From Perilla frutescens (taxonomy: Eukaryota > Streptophyta > Magnoliopsida > Lamiales > Lamiaceae), in NCBI GenBank assembly GCA_026008535.1, contig BRKX01000004.1, forward strand, positions 37,452,501 to 37,516,500: a stretch of 64,000 bases of DNA. Reading direction: 5' to 3'. The translations under genes were made by a program, and so were the position numbers. How positions within the stretch are numbered: the first letter of the stretch is position 1; every line of letters starts with the position of its first letter. Positions 1 through 12,415 of the stretch are shown in pieces. The notes beneath the pieces were generated by a model. It ran no database searches, had not been told where the DNA came from, and saw only the letters and a list, made by a program, of their open reading frames with translations.

Positions 1-1756
1 CCTTCACCGCGCCTCGCCGAAAACCCTAGCTCCATTTAGGGTTTTCAGACGTGAACCGATGATTCCTTCCTTCTTGGAGCTGCACTACTTCCATCTTTGA
101 GTTGATCTCCGATCTTTATTCAATACAAAATATCTATTCCTAAAAGGAAAAATCTAATATTTCTAGAATAAAAATTACAACTCAAAACTTAGTGATTTTC
201 AAAAATCACTACTAGGTCTAACAATTTTATTTCTATTACATTAAAACAACATAAAATAAAATCTAGACCTAATACATGAATTTTCTCATGGATTAAAAAA
301 AACACGTAGCCAAACCGGCATATGGCCAATCATTCATTCAACAATAATTAAAACATACATTGGAGCCATGATAGTTGGTACAACCTGCAAACAAAAATAC
401 TCTACAAAAACCAACAACCATTTATATATAACATACATAAAATAACATATGATATCCATGCATTCACTTATAATTTTTGAAAATTCCAATAATAAAATTA
501 ATAAATTCAAAAATCTCTCAAAGATATAATTTGGAAATTAAGATAATTATCTACCAAATTAAATCTCGCACCTTTTTCGAAAATGGCATAAATAATAAAT
601 CTGAAAATTAATTAAAATTATCCACCAAATTTATAATTTAATTTTTGAAATACCCTAATTAATTAATATTTGGAAATTTTGATATAAATCAAAAATCCAT
701 TCCAAATATCTCTTATGGATTGAAAATATCAAAGAATAAAAGATGAAAATTTGATCCCTTTCAAACTCTTTCCAAATTATATTCTAATTTTGAATGCTAT
801 TAAAATTTGGACTTTGATAATTAGTTATTTTATATCAAAACTACCTTATCCAATTTTAATTGTATAGATTTCGAAAATAACCAAATAATAAATATGAAAA
901 TTTGATCCACTTCAAATTTTCCATAATTTAAAATTCAATTCCAAAATCTATTTAGATTAAAATTAGATAAATCATGATATACATCAAATAATACCATATC
1001 TAAATCCAACACATGTAATTTTCGATCCCCATCATTAAATAAATCTGAAAATTTGATTTTCATCAAAATCTTCTCCAAATTAATTTAATAAAATTGAAAA
1101 TAAACACAATATAACATATTTGGAAATTTTGACATTAATTAAAAAACTATTCCAAATAATATAGTGTATGTTTCGAAAATATCAAGAAGAATAAATTTGG
1201 AAATTTGATCCACTTCAAAAATTACTAAATTTATAATTCTATTTTCAAATCTATTTAGATTAGAATTAGGTAACTTTTGATATACATCAAAAATTACCTA
1301 ATCTTATTCTAATATTCCAAATTTTCGAACCCTATCAAGAATTAAATCTGAAAATTTTGATGTTGATAAAAAATCCTTCCAAAATTAATTTTATAGGACC
1401 GAAAATACAATGGACAAAATTAGGGAATTTTAGAAGATCAATTTTTCAAAAAATTGATCTTCAAATTTTTGAACACCATGGAAATAAAATCTGAAAATTT
1501 GAAGAACATCAAATATCATCCGAAATCTTTATTTCACGATGACCGAAAATTCATGCACCCTCAAAACTAGAATTTTCGAACTACATCAAAAATTTATCCA
1601 AGTTTTGAACACCAAGAAATCGACACACACACACACACACATATTCAAATCTGCAAAATTTAAGAACTATAAATTTAACATCAAATTTAAATACAGTGTC
1701 GAAAATAATCATAGGATCAAAACTAGAACAATGCCAAAACCCACTCTGATACGAAT
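1..1756 (-). mobile_element. Probable leader/internal part of a minus-strand LTR element
   Basis: This is AT-rich sequence without a credible ORF. It consists of loosely repeated words (variants of aaatctgaaaatttgat and cttcaaaattt) recurring every 100-200 bases. At its right edge (1741-1756), the reverse complement reads as a slightly mutated initiator-Met tRNA primer site (TCGTATCAGAGTGGG) next to an LTR end. This suggests the stretch is the untranslated leader of a minus-strand LTR retrotransposon. No gag or pol is visible, so it may be a non-autonomous element or simply run past the window edge. A (CA)n run lies near 1623-1641. Confidence 0.4.
1741..1755 (-). other. Primer binding site (initiator Met tRNA type), minus strand
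   Basis: The reverse complement reads TTCGTATCAGAGTGG, one mismatch from the common plant LTR-element PBS core TGGTATCAGAG. It lies two bases or fewer from a TGTTGGGG-type LTR terminus beginning at 1757. Minus orientation follows from the order of LTR and PBS. Confidence 0.55.
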
Positions 1757-2391
1757 TGTTGGGGTTTTTCGAATTAAACCACCGCATGATCTATTGGTTG
1801 TTCATTAATCCATGTTCATGCATATCATAATTTTATGTATCGTGTATGTATTAATCTCGCCTAATCCAATTAGCATGTAAGACATATTCGAATCTAATTA
1901 AAGCGGAACTATAGAATTCGAATATAACTTACAAATCGACAGACGGGTTGAGGGCAAGATTAAAGGTCTAATCTTACTGTTGAATTGCACTGTGATCGGC
2001 GCCTCTCTACTAGCAATTCCACTCCAAGATCTTCTGTTGTATTCCGGGACTGTGTCTCAGATACAGGGTGAGCTATAATCAATTGATATAGGTGTGGAGT
2101 CTATGGAGAACTAGAGAACAAAAAGAGGTGAAAATTACTTAGTGTAATTTTCGTCCCTCCCCTTAATTAAATAGGAGAGGTGGTGAAAATTGCAGCCCTA
2201 GCCCTTACTGGGTTTGGGCCTCCATCTCAAGTTCCATCTCCAGTCCACTTCAGTTTAATTGAGCTACAATATGGATCTAGAAGAATATTAAATTGGCCTG
2301 CTAATTTATTTAATTTCCAATGTCCAATAAACTTAGGATATTATTAAATAAATTAAATATTATTTTTATTCCACTAAAGAAGTAATACTGA
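1757..2391 (-). mobile_element. Part of an LTR (minus orientation), interrupted by the copia insertion
   Basis: The sequence begins TGTTGGGG directly next to the minus-strand PBS, as an LTR end should. It contains a GC-richer transcribed-looking stretch (about 1930-2230) followed by AT-rich sequence. The copia element at 2392-9410 splits it; sequence resumes after the TSD copy at 9411-9415. I could not find the other LTR end, so its full length is unknown. Confidence 0.5.
2387..2391. repeat. 5-bp target-site duplication (left copy) of the copia element
   Basis: The bases actga directly precede the 5' LTR and are repeated directly after the 3' LTR (9411-9415). A 5-bp duplication is usual for Ty1/copia integration. 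Confidence 0.95.
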
Positions 2392-3183
2392 TGTTGAGTG
2401 TTGGCCCATTTGTCCTTTTCTGGCCCAATTACAATTAAATCCTATCTACCCGGCCCAAGCCCCAAATCCTAAACCCTAATGACGATCCAACTTCCTAATC
2501 TAAACTGCATTAAGGCAGTTGGTATTTCCCTATGCTCTAGAAGCATCTATAACATCTCTCTCTTCTCTCTCACCCTAGATACGCTCGATCTCAAAATCTA
2601 ATCTAATATACTCTCTCTCTCTTTCTGGATCTTCTCACCTCGCTCCCACGGTTTCTCTAGCCGGAGTTTTGCCCATCGGCTCCTGTTTGGCCGCTGAGTG
2701 TTTGGGAGGAGTGTGCTGTGAGATTGAGAGGCTGAAACCCCATGCCCCCTTGAACCCTAACTGTCCCGCTTCCTCTTCCCCTTCTCTAGACTATTTCTCC
2801 GGTCGCCAGAGAGGACTACTGCAGATCCCAGTGGGAAAATCTGAGCCGCCGTGCCTTTGGCACCTTTTCCCACTACCAATTACTTCCTGCTCTTTCCTAT
2901 TTCTCTCTGTACTGTTTCTGCTAGGTTTACTAACATATTCATTTGATTGTTCTACAGATCTGGGGATACCAGTGCCTGTGAAGAACCTTGAAGGTCCCTT
3001 GACCTTCACCTCTGAGGCCGACGCCGCTGCAGCCTCTGCTTGAAGAACCCTAGTCTAGTTACTGTTGTTATTATTTCTTGTAATCTATTTTTGGGTTCAA
3101 GCTACTTGAGTAGCAAGTGTTTTTGGAACCGCAAGGGGTAGGAAAACAAGTGGTGTAAACCCCAGCTAGGCGATACCACAACA
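2392..3183 (+). repeat. 5' LTR of the copia element
   Basis: It starts TGTTGAG and ends ACAACA, and is matched by 8620-9410 at about 97-98% identity. It contains a CT-rich microsatellite-like stretch near 2560-2640, probably near the transcription start. An open frame of about 120 codons across 2669-3043 has a counterpart in the other LTR, but this follows from LTR identity and is not taken as a gene. Confidence 0.95.
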
Positions 3184-3184
3184 G

Positions 3185-3196
3185 TGGTATCAGAGC
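3185..3196 (+). other. Primer binding site, initiator Met tRNA
   Basis: TGGTATCAGAGC lies one base after the 5' LTR end. It is the standard plant copia PBS, complementary to the 3' end of initiator tRNA-Met. Confidence 0.95.
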
Positions 3197-3970
3197 CTGG
3201 TTTAGGCCTAGCCGGGGGCACCCTCCTGCCTCCATTCCTAGCACCCCGCCGCCGGTAAGGGCCGCGCACACCTCGCCCCCTTCGGGCTCCGATTAAAGGG
3301 TAAGTCCGGTTTTCCCCTTCCTGGGAAAGTCGGCTCTGGTATTGTCTCTCAAACCCTAAACTTCTTAGTGGTATTGTGTCGATTCTGTGCCTTGTCTACT
3401 TCCGCTTGGTGTCTGTCTTTGCCCTTGGTATTCAAAGCTATACCTTAACCCCTTGCTTACGGTCGGGACCGTCTGGATTCCCCTTTAAGTCTCCTCAATG
3501 TGGGTTGCCCCGATAGCAAGGTTAAGGAAGGGATTCTCAGACTATCTGTGCTGTAACCTTGTCTTTTTGGTGCAATTCTGTTGAAAAGTGTGTTATCTTG
3601 TTGGTATATTGGTTTTGGATCTGTGAAAACCCGGAGTTTGGTTTTCTGTTGACTTAGAAATAAGTATGGTATTGAAATATTGGCTGAAAAGGTGTTAGGG
3701 ATTGACCTAAGTGACCCCCTGCGCCACAGATAAATCTGTGTTGCGAACTGGGATAGCCTTAGCTCTAGATTCCCCAGGTGTTCCTTTTCTGGCCTGTGGA
3801 AGCTTCTGCTTCCTGGTTATTGGTGCACTTCTGCTTGTCAAATCCGTGTTCTGGTGATTATTCTGATAATATTGGGAAATTCTGTGAAATTCCTGCAATT
3901 TCTGTGGAATTTTCTGTATTTTTCTGTGGAATTTTCTGTATTTTCTGTGGAATTTCTTCAGTGACTAAGC

Positions 3971-6900
3971 ATGAATACTCTTAATGCTGTCCCTTTTAAT
4001 GGGAGTGGTGATTTTGGTGATTGGCAGACTAGGGTTGAATGTATTCTGACTAAAGAAAATCTGTGGGATGCTATTTCTGATAGAATTGATGAGCATGAAC
4101 CTGATAAAAATCTTGCAAAGTTAAATGCTGGTGCTAGGGCTACAATTCTGTTAAATTTAAGTAGTGCCATTGTGAGGTAAGTTTCTCACCATAGATGTGC
4201 TAAGGATTTATGGGATGCCCTAACTAACCTGTTTATTGCAAATTCTGAAGAGCATATGTATTCCTTGCAAAGTCAAATAATGTCATTTCAAATGGACCCT
4301 TCTAAAGATGTTGACACTAATATGCATGATTTCACTAAACTGTTAAAAGATGTAAAACTTGCTGGAGATGATAAAATTGAAGCTTATGCTCCTCAAATCT
4401 TGCTTGGTGCTATTCCAGAATTATATGCTGAAGTTAAATCTGCATTAAAGTATGGTGGGTGCAAACTCACTTGTGATATGATTATGTCTGGGTTAAAGGC
4501 TAAAGAAAATGAAATCAAGAAATTAAACTCTAAGCCTGTGCAAAATGAAATCTTGTATGTTAATAAAAACTTTAAAAACAAGCCCTATATTGATTTCAGC
4601 CCTGAAAACCCTAGTGTATTGAATGCTGAACAGCATAAAAGAGAATCTAATCTTGAGAAAAGACATAGGAGGGAATGCAGAATAGAAAAATCCAACAATC
4701 TTTTTCAGCCCTCTTGTGATAACAGGTTTTTCCCTCAAAATTCTCAAAGGCAAAACCCTTACAATCCCAGAAACCAATCTTTTAGACCTTCTACCCAAAA
4801 TTTCCAATCTCAAGACCAAAAGTCAAAGAAAGTATGTTGGAACTGTGGGAAACCTGGCCATTTCTCAAATAGGTGTAAGCAACCTAAGAGGGGTAGAGGT
4901 TTTGGGAATAATCATGCTAATCTCACCATGCAATATCACCAAGAATGTTTTGAGTATGATAATAATGAGCTTGATTATGAAAGAGGAGAAATATATATGG
5001 TTCACACCACTTCTGATTTTCAATTCATAAACTTGTCAAATGCTGTGTCAATATCTATGCTTGAAACTGAATGGTTAATAGATTCTGGGTGCACTTTTCA
5101 TGTCACTCCACACAAGCACATTTTCTCAAATCTTAATCTATCTAAGTGTGGATCTGTGGCATTGGCAGATGGCCAACATTGTGATATTGAAGGAAAAGGT
5201 GATATTTGCCTAAAATTTGAAAATAAAAGCATGATTTGTCTGCAGAATGTGAGATATGTGCCAAAATTGAAGTTCAATTTATTATCTGTCTCAAAATTGG
5301 CTGATCAACTGCTTTATGGTTCTGTTAATCAAAAGAGTTTCAGTTTTGATATGAACTATGTGCACTATTTTGATGCTCCCAGAAAAGGAGATTTATACTC
5401 TGTAATTACTAAACCTGTGCCTATCTTAACTGCTAATGTGGTAAAATCTGATAAAACTCATCTATGGCATGCAAGATTAGGTCACATGAGTAACAGGGGT
5501 TTAGAAATCTTAAACAAAGCTGGAGCTTTCAAAAATGACAAAATCTCATCTGTGCCATTCTGTGAACCTTGCTTATTGGGAAAACAGCACAAATCCCCCT
5601 TCCCTTTGCCTGCTGCATATCCTAAAATGAAATTGAGTTCTCATATTCTAGAATACCTGCATGCAGATGTATGGGGACCCTCTAAGGTTCCAACCCATGG
5701 TGGTAATATGTTCTTTTTATCTATTATTGATGACTTTTTAAGAAAAACATGGGTCTTTTTAATGAAAAACAAGTCAGATGTTTTTATGAAATTTTCAAAA
5801 TGGGTTGCTGAAATACAAAATCAAACCAATATAAAAATTAAGTGCTTAAGAATAGATAATGGTTTGGAATTTTGTAATCATGCTATGGATAACTTTTGTA
5901 GTGAAATGGGAGTTAAAAGACATAAATATGTCCCTTACAACCCCCAGCAGAATGGGGTTGCAGAGAGGATGAATAGAACTCTCCTGGAAAGAGTTAGGAG
6001 CCTGCTTGCAGGCTCTGGGCTTGATAAACCATTCTGGGGGGAAGCCCTCATGACTGCATGTTACCTCATAAACAGATCACCCTCTGTCCCTTTACTAGGT
6101 AATCAACCTGAGTCTGTATTCCATAACAAGCCTATCTGCCTTGATAATTTAAAAGTGTTTGGATGTTCTGCCTATGTACACCAAAGATTAAGTAAAATTG
6201 AACCTAGGGCTAGAAAATGCATCTTTCTGGGCTATCCTAAAGGGGTAAAAGGTTATAGATTATGGGATAGAACCCTGCCTGGGTTCAAAACTTGTATTAG
6301 CAGAGATGTAACTTTCAATGAAAATGATTTTCCATGCTTAATGAAATCCTCACCCTCTGTTGCTCCTTGTGAGGTGGAGAAACCTGCTGAAGTTTCCTTC
6401 ATCCCTGATCTGTCTAAGGTGGAACCACATTTTGTTGAGCATGATTTACATGATAATGTGAACAACCAAGAAGATTTTAATGCTGATTCTGCCTCAAATG
6501 CTTCTGATCATGTGAATGTCTCTGAATCCTCTGAGTCTCTTAATGAGCATAATTCTGAACATAATTCTGAGCAAATCAATTTGGATAATTATGTGCTGTC
6601 AAGAGATAGAGTAAGAAGGGAAATTAAAGCCCCTTCCAGGTATAATGGCTGCAATTTATCTTTTTATGCCTTTAATGTGTTTAATAACCTTGATTCTGCT
6701 GAACCTAAAACCTACAAAGCTGCTGTTACATGTCCAGAATCTGAAAAATGGGTTGAAGCCATGAAATGTGAAATGAAATCTTTGCATGATAATGAAACTT
6801 GGACCCTAGTTAAGAAACCTGATGACTGTTCAGTTGTAGAATGTAAGTGGTTGTTTAAAATAAAACAAGAAATTAATAATGTTAGATATAAAGCTAGGCT

Positions 6901-8254
6901 GGTAGCAAAGGGATTCACTCAAAAGGAAGGAGTTGACTATAATGAAATCTTTGCTCCTGTTGTTAAGTTCACCACTGTAAGAATCATGCTTGCTTTAACT
7001 GCTCACTTTAATTGGGAACTTAAACAAATGGATGTAACTACAGCTTTCTTACATGGAGAACTTGAAAACAACATATATATGCAACAACCTGAAGGATTTA
7101 TTGATAATAACCTCCCTGATCATGTTTGCTTATTGAAAAAATCCTTGTATGGTTTGAAACAGTCCCCTAGGCAGTGGAACATTAAATTTGATAACTGCAT
7201 AAAAAGTATGGGCTTCTCAAGAAGAAATTTTGACCACTGCCTGTACTATATGTTATCTCCTGTGCCTTTTTTCTTGTTACTATATGTTGATGATATGCTA
7301 CTGATAAGTCCCTGCTTGATGACTGTGAAGACTGTCCAAACTAATCTCTGTGCCCACTTCAATATGAAAGACTTGGGAGATGCAAGGAAAATACTAGGTA
7401 TGAATATAGATAGGGATAGAAGTAAGTACACTTTGTTGCTGCACCAATCTCCCTATGTTGAACAAGTTTTGAAAAAATTTGATATGCATGCATGCAAACC
7501 AGTCTCTGTTCCTCTAGCATCCCATTTTCAGTTAAGTAAAGATCAGTGTCCTAAGAGTGATTTTGAATTAAAAGAAATGGAAGAAATCCCATATGCTAAT
7601 GCTATTGGATCTGTTATGTATCTAATGATAAGTACTAGACCAGATATAGCCTATGCTGTATCTTGTCTAAGCAGATATATGGCTAATCCAGGCATGCCTC
7701 ATTGGGAAGCATTAAAATGGTTATTAAGATACTTAAAATCCACTGCCTCTTGTGGTTTAACTTTCTCAAAATCTCTAGATGGTGTTAAATGTGTTGGCTA
7801 TGTAGACTCTAATTATGCAAATGATAGAGACCACAGAAAGTCCACCACATCCTATGTGTTTACTTTATGTGGGTCTAGCATTAGTTGGAAATCTCAGCTG
7901 CAAAGTATTGTCGCTTTATCATCAACTGAGTCTGAGTACATTGCAGCTACTGAGGCTGTCAAAGAAGCCATTTGGTTAAATGGTGTTCTGTCTGAAATTG
8001 GTTTTATTGATGATAAACCTCTGTTGTTTTCTGACAGTCAATCTGCAATCCAACTATGCAAAAACCCTGTTTTCCATGATCGCACTAAACATATTGATGT
8101 GAGGTACCACTTCATTCGAGATATAGTTGAAAAAGGAGAAGTTTTGTTAAACAAAATTCCCTCTGAGTTTAACCCTGCGGATATGGGCACAAAGTGCCTA
8201 CCAGTTGCAAAGCTGGAATCCTGCATGAAGTCCCTTAATATGGACTTTGGTTAA
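3971..8254 (+). pseudogene. copia gag-pol polyprotein with one in-frame stop in gag
   Basis: One frame of about 1,427 codons encodes the element's particle protein and enzymes. A TAA at 4178-4180 interrupts gag; downstream the frame is open for 1,332 residues from the Met at 4256. Visible in order: Gag (UBN2-like); a CCHC knuckle CWNCGKPGHFSNRC near 4833-4875; the protease motif WLIDSGCTFH near 5072; GAG-pre-integrase with LGHMS and CEPC; an integrase core with HADVWGP, IDNGLEF and NGVAERMNR; RT with YVDDMLLIS near 7285; and RNase H with YVDSNYA, STESEY and SDSQSA. The catalytic motifs look intact, so only the stop prevents full gag-pol translation. The start was chosen as the first Met after the leader that begins Gag-like sequence. 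Confidence 0.93.
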
Positions 8255-8599
8255 ATCTTATGGAACTTAAGATGGGACCTCACAGTTAACTCTGTGACCC
8301 TAACACCCATCTCTATTTGCTGAGGTTTCTTGACCTCAAGTTGGTGATCTTTCCCTTGGTACTGTAAGCTAGGTTAGAACAAGTTCTTTAAAGGTCAATG
8401 ATCTTTTTTGAGACCAAAGGACTTGTTATTTGGGTTGGTCTCACGTGTGAGAGACTGGAGTAAACACGCATAGTGTTTATTTCCTCCTTCTCTTAAGTGT
8501 GACTTTGTGTTACATTCGAGAGTAAAAATTATATGGCTATGATGATAATCTCTTGTGTTTATTATGGCAGGTCCTTCTCCTTGGTGACAGAAATAGTTC

Positions 8600-8619
8600 A
8601 AAAGGGCCAAAGGTGGAAA
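8600..8619 (+). other. Polypurine tract of the copia element
   Basis: The purine-rich run aaagggccaaaggtggaaa directly precedes the 3' LTR. This is the expected place for plus-strand priming. Confidence 0.8.
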
Positions 8620-9410
8620 TGTTGAGTGTTGGCCCATTTGTCCTTTTCTGGTCCAATTACAATTAAATCCTATCTACCCGGCCCAAGCCCCAAATCCTAA
8701 ACCCTAATGACGATCCAACTTCCTAATCTAAACTGCATTAAGGCAGTTGGTATTTCCCTATGCTCTAGAAGCATCTATAACATCTCTCTCTTCTCCCTCA
8801 CCCTAGATACGCTCGATCTCAAAATCTAATCTAATATACTCTCTCTCTCTTTCTGGATCTTCTCACCTCGCTCCCACGGTTTCTCTGGCCGGAGTTCTGC
8901 CTATCGGCTCCTGTTTGGCCGCTGAGTGTTTGGGAGGAGTGTGCTGTGAGATTGAGAGGCTGAAACCCCCTGCCCCCTTGAACCCTAACCGTCCCGCTTC
9001 CTCTTCCCCTTCTCTGGACTATTTCTCCGGTTGCCGGAGAGGACTACTGCAGATCCCAGTGGGAAAATCTGAGCCGCCGTGCCTTTGGCACCTTTTCCCA
9101 CTACTAATTGCTTCATGCTCTTTCCTATTTCTCTCTGTACTATTTCTGCTGGGTTTACTAACATATTCATTTGATTGTTCTACAGATCTGGGGATACTAG
9201 TGCCTGTGAAGAACATTGAAGGTCCCTTGACCTTCACCTCTGAGGCCGACGCCGCTGCAGCCTCTGCTTGAAGAACCCTAGTCTAGTTACTGTTGTTATT
9301 ATTTCTTGTAATCTATTTCTGGGTTCAAGCTACTTGAGTAGCAAGTGTTTAGGAACCGCAAGGGGTAGGAAAACAAGTGGTGTAAACCCCAGCTAGGCGA
9401 TACCACAACA
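8620..9410 (+). repeat. 3' LTR of the copia element
   Basis: It is nearly identical to 2392-3183 (about 19 differences by eye, many of them transitions). It is followed by the TSD copy actga at 9411-9415. Confidence 0.95.
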
Positions 9411-9415
9411 ACTGA
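9411..9415. repeat. 5-bp target-site duplication (right copy)
   Basis: actga matches 2387-2391. Confidence 0.95.
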
Positions 9416-10492
9416 CTTACCAATCTAATACATATTTGTGAATATGTTTTCTCCTTTAGTTCAGCAATTCCCCGTGTTTAAGATTCAATGTTCATTAATT
9501 AATTATGTAAGCCTCTGACAGCTATAATTAATTAATATCTAAAACCTTGAGTAGTACCACACAAGCTTTATTCATGTACGGAATAAATTCCACCTGCAGG
9601 GTTTCACATGAACTTGTGTTTCCTCAAGAAAACATCATCAACCTGGCGCACTAGGACACGGTGTTTATATATATTGCACAACACATCATATATGAAAATG
9701 TCATTACCCAAAATATCGGGTTTATTGATTCTATAAAAGAATCTCACCCATGGATAAATCAAAGCAATAAACAAAACATATATATGTTCGTCAATAAATA
9801 TAAGTTAAGAACCCGAACTCTGTGGATCTTTATTCTCTAACTTATAGTGTCAAAGTAGAGAACAATATCCTATCGTGATCCTCCTCAATACGCTAACAAG
9901 TGTACTAGAATAATCAATTAGTCAAGAAAAACTAACTATCAGATTATTCTACGGTGTACCGATGGTGTATTCAGGACCATCTAAGCCGTGATCCTTTTAA
10001 TACAATACAACGATCTGATGATATGATCTTACTGTGTGTTTACCCACACCATATCATCTACAATGTAAGTATATTGAATATGCATAAACAATTATATAAT
10101 AAAGTAAATGCAAACAGTGACTGCAATAAAATCAATCTATATCATCATATCATCAAAAAAGTATACAAAGACATATCTTCCAGTATACAAAACTAACAAT
10201 ACTATCGTCCTTCAATTAGTATTCTAATATATAGTCAATATTAGTTAAACTGTACATAGCAATAAAAGAAAATTAACAAAAAATAACAAAAATTAATACT
10301 AATATTGACAAAATAATCAATCTCAATTCATTAAATAAGAATGAAATGAAATAAATGATATTGGAAACATAATAAATTCTCAAAAAGTTCTTATGAAAAT
10401 TAAGAAATCAAGTTCAAGAGTAACAATATTCTTATTTCTTATCATTTAGCACCGTTGTACAATTAATCTTAAATTCTTAGTTATATATAATA
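9416..10492 (-). other. Continuation of the interrupted LTR, then unassigned AT-rich sequence
   Basis: Sequence before the left TSD continues here. It carries long stretches with typical LTR-like composition but no ORF worth reporting. The 80-codon open frame at 9954-10196 has no recognisable motif. The outer LTR boundary was not found. From about 10200 the sequence is plain AT-rich. Confidence 0.3.
10484..10492. repeat. 9-bp target-site duplication (left) of the foldback element
   Basis: tatataata is repeated exactly at 11834-11842. Nine bases is the usual TSD length for Mutator-like elements. The sequence is AT-only, so chance matching is easier than for a mixed sequence. Confidence 0.75.
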
Positions 10493-11833
10493 GGGTAAAT
10501 TGGCTTAAAATACACGAACTTTGGGGTCATTTTGGTTTTTCACACAATTTTAAAAACATAGTTTCAATAACACGAACTTAACCTCTTTTTGGTTTTTCAC
10601 ATGATTTTTAAATTCCGGCAAGTTGAATCTGACGTGGCAGCCGGAACTGCCACGTGGCAGTCGGAGATGCCACGTGTACATCTACGTGGATATCAAATTG
10701 CCTTAAAATACACAAACTTTCGACTAATTTTGGTTTTTCACATAAATTAAAAAATATCAATTTTAGTTTTTTTTGTGTAATACAGAAAATTCATCGATTA
10801 TTACTATAGAATTGTTGTAGTAGACATTGTGAAATATTTTGAATTTTCTTAGTTGATGCAATATATAAAATTTAGGTTCGAAAAAATTAAATAAAATAAC
10901 TATCGGACCTTTTTAGTTCTCTATTTGAAGAAAAATTTAAAAAATATGACTTAAGCTAGTGTAATGGTATACATAATTGAATTCTGAATACAACAACCAT
11001 CAAATCATAAAAAGTGATCCATGACATATCATATATATTGATGAATAATATTACACAATTAATTAATTAAGTTTACAAATAAATTGATCACGTAGTAACT
11101 ACATATTAATTTTTCATATATGTTTAATAACATATTTTGATATAACTTTATATGTTAGATAAGCTCAAATTTTATCAGAAGATGCTATTATACATATATG
11201 AAAAATTAATATGTAGTTACTACGTGATCAATTTATTTGTAAACTCAATTAATTAATTGTGTAATATTATTCATCAACATATACGATACATCATTGACCA
11301 CTTTTTATGACTTGATGATTGTTGTATTCAGAATTCAATTATGTATACCATTACACTAGTTTAAGTCATATTATTTAAATTTTTCTTCAAATTGAAAACT
11401 AAAAAGGTCCGATAGTTATTTTATTTATTTTTTCGAACCTAAATTTTATATATTGCATCAACTAAGAAAATTCAAAATATTTCACAATGTCTACTACAAC
11501 AACTCTATAGTAATAATCGATGAATTTTCTGTATTACACAAAAAAAGCAAAAAAAAAAACTAAAATTGATATTTTTTAATTTGTGTGAAAAACCAAAATC
11601 AGTCGAAAGTTTGTGTATTTTAAGGTAATTTGATATCCACGTAGATGTACGCGTTGCATCTCTGACTGCCACGTGGCAGTTCCGGTTGCCACGTCAGATT
11701 CCACTTGCCGGAATTTGAAAATCATGTGAAAAACCAAACATAGGTTAAGTTCATGTTATTGAAACTACATTTTTAAAATCGTGTGAAAAACCAAAATGAC
11801 CCCAAAGTTCGTGTATTTTAAGCCAATTTACCC
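10493..11833. mobile_element. Foldback (Mutator-like, non-autonomous) element with arms of about 635 bp
   Basis: The 1,341-bp element starts GGGTAAATTGGCTTAAAATA and ends with its reverse complement. The two arms (about 10493-11125 and 11190-11833) are near-perfect inverted repeats over their whole length, leaving a loop of about 65 bp. Both arms share recognisable blocks such as the ACGTGGCAG motifs. A 9-bp duplication tatataata flanks it. Long terminal inverted repeats, a 9-bp TSD and no coding sequence fit a non-autonomous MULE/foldback element. A transcript would form a very long hairpin. Confidence 0.85.
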
Positions 11834-12112
11834 TATATAATATTTGCATTATAGTACATATTTTATAGAACTATAGTTTATATTAGTTAATATGCACATA
11901 ACAATAAAAAAAATTAACAAAAATTAAGACAAACATTAAATAAGCTAAACTAAGAATAATAATTAAAAAATTTAAGAATTAGTAATCTCTTAAATAATAT
12001 AGAATTATTAATTTATAAATTATCTTAATATATTGTAATAGGATATGACTTATGAGTTGTGATTCATGATTTATGAATTTTACGACATACACTCGATAAC
12101 TAATACACACAC

Positions 12113-12158
<46 letters not shown>

Positions 12159-12235
12159 CTAATAGACATATAGTATAAATTTATAAATATATAAAAATCA
12201 TAGGAATGAAAAAATATCAATATTGATAAATAAAT
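11834..12235. other. AT-rich spacer with a (TA)n microsatellite
   Basis: The right TSD copy occupies 11834-11842. A pure TA run lies at about 12117-12153. Open frames here are low-complexity and not credible genes. Confidence 0.6.
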
Positions 12236-12415
12236 AAACGAGCTGAGCTTGAGCCTGAGTCGGGCTCGAATTTTAAATAAACGAGCCGAGCCCAAGTCGA
12301 GCTCGAGCTGAGCTCAAGCTCGAGCCCGAGTTTCGAACTCGAGTCGAGCTCAAGCTTATGAATACTTAAATGAGCCGAGCTCGAGCTCGGTAGTACTCAG
12401 CTCGACTCGTTTACA
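12236..12415. repeat. Cluster of GAGCTC/CTCGAGC motifs, probable DNA-transposon end
   Basis: About 180 bp is packed with variants of gagctcgagc and cgagccgagc on both strands, then ends gactcgtttacaccc. Such subterminal motif arrays next to a ggtgtaaacgag terminus occur at the ends of some plant DNA transposons. I did not find a matching second end, so it may be a solo or truncated end, and the superfamily is not assigned. Confidence 0.45.

Larger units (their letters stand above)
2392..9410 (+). mobile_element. Near-intact Ty1/copia LTR retrotransposon
   Basis: A complete element of about 7.0 kb has two LTRs of 792 and 791 bp starting TGTTGAGTG and ending CCACAACA, a PBS, one gag-pol frame, a purine-rich tract before the 3' LTR, and a 5-bp TSD (actga). 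Domain order is Gag, protease, integrase, RT, RNase H, which defines copia. By eye, the LTRs differ at about 19 substitutions plus an indel, about 2.4%, so insertion is fairly recent. It sits inside an older LTR. A single gag stop is the only coding break seen. Confidence 0.96.

Noticed and set aside
2669..3043. Open frame of 124 codons, with a 118-codon relative at 8915-9271
   Set aside because: Both lie in the two LTRs of the same copia element, so their similarity comes from LTR identity. No domain is recognised and the sequence is compositionally biased.
12080..12295. 71-codon open frame on the minus strand rich in Tyr and Ile
   Set aside because: It arises from the (TA)n microsatellite and the GAGCTC motif block; there is no protein feature.
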